Shown here: positions 60,701-64,000 of the stretch, piece by piece
Layout: each line of letters starts with the position of its first letter
Numbering within the stretch: the stretch's first letter is position 1
Source: Pantoea cypripedii
GTDB taxonomy: Bacteria; Pseudomonadota; Gammaproteobacteria; Enterobacterales; Enterobacteriaceae
Length of the DNA: 64,000 bases
Assembly: GCF_011395035.1 (NCBI RefSeq)
Contig: NZ_CP024769.1
Coordinates: forward strand, 224,443 to 288,442
Direction of reading: 5' to 3'
Program-made: the position numbers and the translations under genes
Notes under the pieces: generated by a model
Seen by the model: only the letters and a program-made list of their open reading frames with translations
The model's database searches: none
Told to the model about the DNA's origin: nothing

Positions 60701-62215
60701 ATGAAATCCCATTCTCTGGCACAGCCCGCTGCCAGCGCCGACACGAAGCGCCAGTCATTTGGCTGGCTGCTGGGGGCGTTACTGCTGGTAATGTTGCTGT
60801 CCGCCCTGGACCAAACCATTGTTTCTACAGCTTTACCGACCATCGTTGGGGAGCTGGGCGGATTGGATCGCCTGTCGTGGATCGTCACCGCCTATATGCT
60901 GGCCTCGACCCTTGTTGTACCGCTCTACGGTAAATTTGGCGACCTGTTTGGCCGTAAGCCAGTGTTGCAAATCTCCGTGATTCTGTTCCTGGTTGGCTCA
61001 GCGTTGTGCGGGCTGGCGCAAAACATGGAGCAGCTGATTTTTACCCGTGCGTTGCAGGGGCTGGGTGGGGGCGGTCTGATGGTGGTCAGTATGGCGGCGG
61101 TTGCCGATGTGATCCCGCCTGCCGATCGAGGTAAATATCAGGGTTTGTTCGGCGGTGTATTTGGCCTCGCGACGGTAATTGGTCCGTTGCTGGGTGGTTT
61201 TATTGTGCAGCACGCGTCATGGCGCTGGATTTTCTATATCAATCTGCCGCTGGGTTTATTTGCCCTGCTGGTGATTAATGCGGTGTTCAAAACCGACAGC
61301 AAACGCAAGGCACATGAAATCGACTATCCCGGTGCGTTTTTCCTCTGTCTGGCGCTGGTGGGTATCACGCTGTTCACCAGTGAAGGCGGTTCGGTACATG
61401 CCTGGTCTGATCCACAGCTGTGGTGCATTTTCGCCTTTGGCGTGGTGGGGGTGATTGGCTTTATCTATGAAGAACGTCGCGCGTGGGAACCGATTATCCC
61501 GCTGACGTTATTCCGTAACCGCACCTTTCTGCTCTCCAGCCTGATTGGTTTTATTATCGGCATGTCGCTGTTTGGCAGTGTCACCTTTCTACCGCTTTAT
61601 TTACAGGTGGTGAAAGCATCCACCCCCACCCAGGCCGGTCTGCAATTGCTGCCACTGATGGGCGGCTTGCTGGTGACCTCAATTGTCAGCGGGCGTGTGA
61701 TCAGCCGCACCGGCAAATATCGGTTATTCCCGATTGCCGGTACTCTGCTGGCGACCATCGGCATGGGGTTGATGACCACGCTGACGCTGGATGCGCCGGT
61801 CTGGCACATTTATCTGTTCTCCAGCATCTTAGGCATGGGAATGGGGATGGTGATGCAGGTGCTGGTGCTGGCTGTGCAGAACACCGTCACGCCTGACAGC
61901 ATCGGTGTGGCGACCTCTTCGGTGACGCTGTTCCGTTCGGTGGGCGGCTCAATTGGGGTGGCGCTATTCGGTGCGGTGTTCAGCCAGGTGTTGAAATCCG
62001 GGCTGACAAAGCTGGTGGACAAGGGGATTGAGCTGCCACGTAGCCTCGACCCGGATGCCATCCATCATCTGGCGCTCGATGTGCAGACCCCGTATTTGCA
62101 GGCGTTTGTTGATGCGGTACATGCGGCCTTTCAGATGGCGGCAGGCGTGATGTTGCTGGCGTTTATTCTGTCGCTGTTTATGCCGGAATCACCGTTACGT
62201 AAAAAAGACGCCTGA
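60701..62215 (+). CDS. MFS multidrug exporter, DHA2 (EmrB/QacA) family
   Basis: 504 residues and 14 predicted helices. Motifs are ALDQTIVSTALPTIVGELGG in helix 1, GKFGDLFGRKPVLQ (motif A), RALQGLGGGGLMVVSMAAVADVIPPADRGKYQGLFGGVFGLATVIGPLLGGFI (motifs B and C). It exports drugs or other lipophilic compounds by proton antiport. The start could also be an ATG four codons earlier; neither has a strong ribosome site. It is controlled by the divergent TetR gene. Confidence 0.88.
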   Translation: MKSHSLAQPAASADTKRQSFGWLLGALLLVMLLSALDQTIVSTALPTIVGELGGLDRLSWIVTAYMLASTLVVPLYGKFGDLFGRKPVLQISVILFLVGSALCGLAQNMEQLIFTRALQGLGGGGLMVVSMAAVADVIPPADRGKYQGLFGGVFGLATVIGPLLGGFIVQHASWRWIFYINLPLGLFALLVINAVFKTDSKRKAHEIDYPGAFFLCLALVGITLFTSEGGSVHAWSDPQLWCIFAFGVVGVIGFIYEERRAWEPIIPLTLFRNRTFLLSSLIGFIIGMSLFGSVTFLPLYLQVVKASTPTQAGLQLLPLMGGLLVTSIVSGRVISRTGKYRLFPIAGTLLATIGMGLMTTLTLDAPVWHIYLFSSILGMGMGMVMQVLVLAVQNTVTPDSIGVATSSVTLFRSVGGSIGVALFGAVFSQVLKSGLTKLVDKGIELPRSLDPDAIHHLALDVQTPYLQAFVDAVHAAFQMAAGVMLLAFILSLFMPESPLRKKDA

Positions 62216-62236
62216 CCGCTTTCCACGCTATCGCTG

Positions 62237-62258
62237 ATGCGGCATAGTAGGGCCGCAT
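62237..62258. terminator. Weak hairpin between exporter and deaminase genes
   Basis: A 7-bp stem ATGCGGC / GCCGCAT with an 8-base loop lies shortly after the MFS stop. No uridine run follows, so its role is uncertain. Confidence 0.35.
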
Positions 62259-62336
62259 TACAATGCGCCTGGATCAGCAGACAGGCAATAACTGAGCTGG
62301 CTAACCCTTATGTTTAACCACTGAGAGGAGCCAGCC

Positions 62337-63695
62337 ATGTGCGCTGCCCGTATCTGGATCAAAAATCCCCTTGCCGTATTTCTTCCCGACAATCCTGATG
62401 GCCGTGGCGGCCTGGTCATTGAAGGTTCGCGTATCAGCGAAATTCTGTCCCTGGGGCAGACCCCGTCTCAGCCTTGCGACAGCGTGGTCGATGCCCGTGA
62501 CCACGTGGTATTACCCGGATTGATTAACGCCCATCATCACTTTTATCAAACCCTGACCCGTGCCTGGCTTCCGGTGGTGAATCAACCGCTTTTTCCGTGG
62601 CTGAAAACGCTGTATCCGGTATGGGCGCGCCTGACCCCCGAGGCGCTGCATCTGGCGAGCCAGGTGGCGATGGCGGAGTTGTTGCAGTCCGGCTGCACCA
62701 CGGTGAGCGATCATCACTATCTTTTTCCCCAGGGGATGGAGCAGTCGCTTGATGTGCAGGTGGAAGTGGTACAACAACTGGGCATGCGTGCGCTGTTAAC
62801 GCGCGGTTCGATGAATCTGGGAGAAGAACAGGGTGGTTTACCACCGCAGCAGACTATCCAGGATGCCGACACCATTTTGCAGGATAGCCTGCGTCTGATT
62901 CAGCAGTATCACCAGCGACACGAAGGGGCACAGATTCAGATTGGCCTCGCGCCCTGTTCACCGTTTTCCGTCACCACCGATTTAATGCGTGAAATTGCCC
63001 GACAGGCGGAACAGCATGATGTCCGTCTGCATACCCATCTGGGGGAGACGCTGGATGAAGAAGCGTTTTGCCAGCAAACCTTTGGTATGCGTACTGTCGA
63101 TTATCTGGAACATGTGGGCTGGCTCAGTAATCGCACCTGGCTGGCACATGGCATTCACTTCAATGATGATGAAATCAAGCGTCTGGGTGCCGCAGGAACC
63201 GGTATCTGTCATTGTCCGGTATCGAATATGCGTCTGGCTTCAGGCATTTGTCCGACGGTGGATCTGGAGGCAGCGGGCGCCCCGGTTGGTCTGGGGGTGG
63301 ATGGTTCGGCCTCGAATGATGCGTCGAATTTAATGTACGAAGCGCGCCAGGCACTGTATCTGCAGCGGTTGCGCTATGGCGCGGAACAAATCACCCCGCA
63401 GCGCGTACTGCGTTGGGCGACAGCCGGGTCAGCACGCTTGCTGGGACGCAAGGATATTGGTGAACTGGCGGTGGGTAAACAGGCGGACCTGGCGTTATTC
63501 AAGCTGGATGAACTGCGCTTTAGCGGCAGCCACGACCCGCTGTCTGCGTTGATTTTATGTGGCGCGGAACGTGCAGACAAAGTGATGGTTGGTGGGGAGT
63601 GGCGTGTGTCAGAGGGTGAAATCATCGGACTGGATGCGACAGAGCTGATGGTGAAACATCGCGCAGCGGCAAAAGCGCTGATAGCCGGAATGTAA
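62337..63695 (+). CDS. 8-oxoguanine deaminase-like amidohydrolase
   Basis: 452 residues of the TrzN/AtzB/guanine-deaminase group of amidohydrolases. Metal ligands are visible in LINAHHHFYQTLTRAW, then HTHLGETLDE, WLAHGIHFNDDE and the Asp in GLGVDGSASNDASNLM. The length and the PGLINAHHHFYQTLTRAWLPV context fit bacterial 8-oxoguanine deaminases, which turn 8-oxoguanine into uric acid in the cytosol. The ATG follows GAGAGGAG. It is not linked to other purine genes here; a related aminohydrolase substrate cannot be excluded. Confidence 0.83.
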   Translation: MCAARIWIKNPLAVFLPDNPDGRGGLVIEGSRISEILSLGQTPSQPCDSVVDARDHVVLPGLINAHHHFYQTLTRAWLPVVNQPLFPWLKTLYPVWARLTPEALHLASQVAMAELLQSGCTTVSDHHYLFPQGMEQSLDVQVEVVQQLGMRALLTRGSMNLGEEQGGLPPQQTIQDADTILQDSLRLIQQYHQRHEGAQIQIGLAPCSPFSVTTDLMREIARQAEQHDVRLHTHLGETLDEEAFCQQTFGMRTVDYLEHVGWLSNRTWLAHGIHFNDDEIKRLGAAGTGICHCPVSNMRLASGICPTVDLEAAGAPVGLGVDGSASNDASNLMYEARQALYLQRLRYGAEQITPQRVLRWATAGSARLLGRKDIGELAVGKQADLALFKLDELRFSGSHDPLSALILCGAERADKVMVGGEWRVSEGEIIGLDATELMVKHRAAAKALIAGM

Positions 63696-63732
63696 TCATT
63701 AAGCCGTAGATACTCTGTCTCGCGTCAAGTAT

Positions 63733-64000
63733 TTACGGATGCCTGTCACTAAAAAGTTTCGATGCATCAAAGTCCTGACCGTGTTTTATGCAACTCCATA
63801 AGCCGGTCAGGTATTTTCTCATGATGGCGCATATCGCCTGGATTTTTTTCCTGCCCCTCGCCACTAACGCCGTGTAAAACGCATTGGCCCGTGGTTCATG
63901 GTGCGCCGCACTCAGCGCCGCCATATACATTGCCCTGCGCAGGTGACCGTTCCCTGCCTTACCCAGACGCCCCGGCCGGTTTACGCTGCTCCCTGACTGG
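63733..64000 (-). mobile_element. IS110-family transposase, 3' end, running off the window
   Basis: The last 88 codons or so of a transposase are open to the window edge: GSSVNRPGRLGKAGNGHL, then RRAMYMAALSAAHHEPRANAFYTALVARGRKKIQAICAIMRKYLT. This is the conserved C-terminal Transposase_20 part of IS110-type DEDD transposases, including the S/G-rich region around the catalytic Ser. Whether the element is complete cannot be seen. Its right end should lie between the stop codon and the deaminase gene. Confidence 0.82.

Noticed and set aside
1..64000. CRISPR arrays, tRNA or rRNA genes
   Set aside because: No regularly spaced repeat series, no cloverleaf-like segment and no rRNA-like sequence was seen on reading.

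Overview
The window looks like a chromosomal segment of a plant-associated Enterobacterales bacterium. Pantoea or Erwinia is my best guess, from protein resemblance, a hok/sok locus of the enteric chromosomal type and GTAG-headed REP palindromes. It is mostly accessory: small catabolic or transport operons, each next to a LysR or AraC regulator, separated by AT-rich acquired blocks. I see no rRNA, tRNA or CRISPR array.

Layout. 1-3.3 kb: edge of a butanediol-type dehydrogenase, a LysR gene divergent from a quinone-reductase-like gene, and nfsB. 3.4-7.8 kb: two tandem AT-rich genes for SopA/NleL-like HECT-type E3 ligase effectors; the second has Ser where the first has its putative catalytic Cys. 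8.2-13.2 kb: amino-acid binding protein, DUF2817 peptidase-like enzyme, Fe(II)/2OG oxygenase, LysR, AraC, DUF2000. 13.2-15.8 kb: AT-rich stretch, then two paralogous unknown proteins (RhiA-like at best) and a small secreted four-Cys protein. 15.8-19.7 kb: amidase and metallo-beta-lactamase pair with a LysR gene, and an SDR. 20.0-20.7 kb: RelE/NadS toxin-antitoxin pair with a doubled operator. 20.8-27.4 kb: two LysR genes and an NCS1 transporter / GMC oxidoreductase / aldehyde dehydrogenase operon.

28.0-41.1 kb is a nitrogen-scavenging island: a flavin monooxygenase / RidA / DUF1028 / M20 deacylase operon, AraC, LysE exporter, a five-gene urea/amide-type ABC transporter, an AmiR-like ANTAR protein, another AraC and an amidase. 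The transporter leader carries an NtrC-type site, a sigma-54 promoter and, from the predicted first nucleotide, two hairpins with identical AGCGTT hexaloops: a textbook ANTAR RNA target. This suggests two layers of control, by nitrogen limitation and by amide sensing.

42.2-50.2 kb: a sulfur-scavenging operon (two SfnB-like flavoproteins, a DszA/NtaA-type monooxygenase, a MetQNI-like transporter) behind nested palindromes. 50.3-54.9 kb: PRISE-like SDR, complete hok/mok/sok locus, and a peroxiredoxin / DsbD-like / ECF sigma / NrsF-like stress operon. 55.1-59.9 kb: two unknown exported or membrane proteins and a 1171-residue DUF6543-type toxin with a C-terminal HEYVH zincin-like motif. 60-64 kb: TetR with an MFS drug exporter, 8-oxoguanine deaminase, and the 3' end of an IS110-type transposase.

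Function calls come from reading the translations against remembered families; no search was run.
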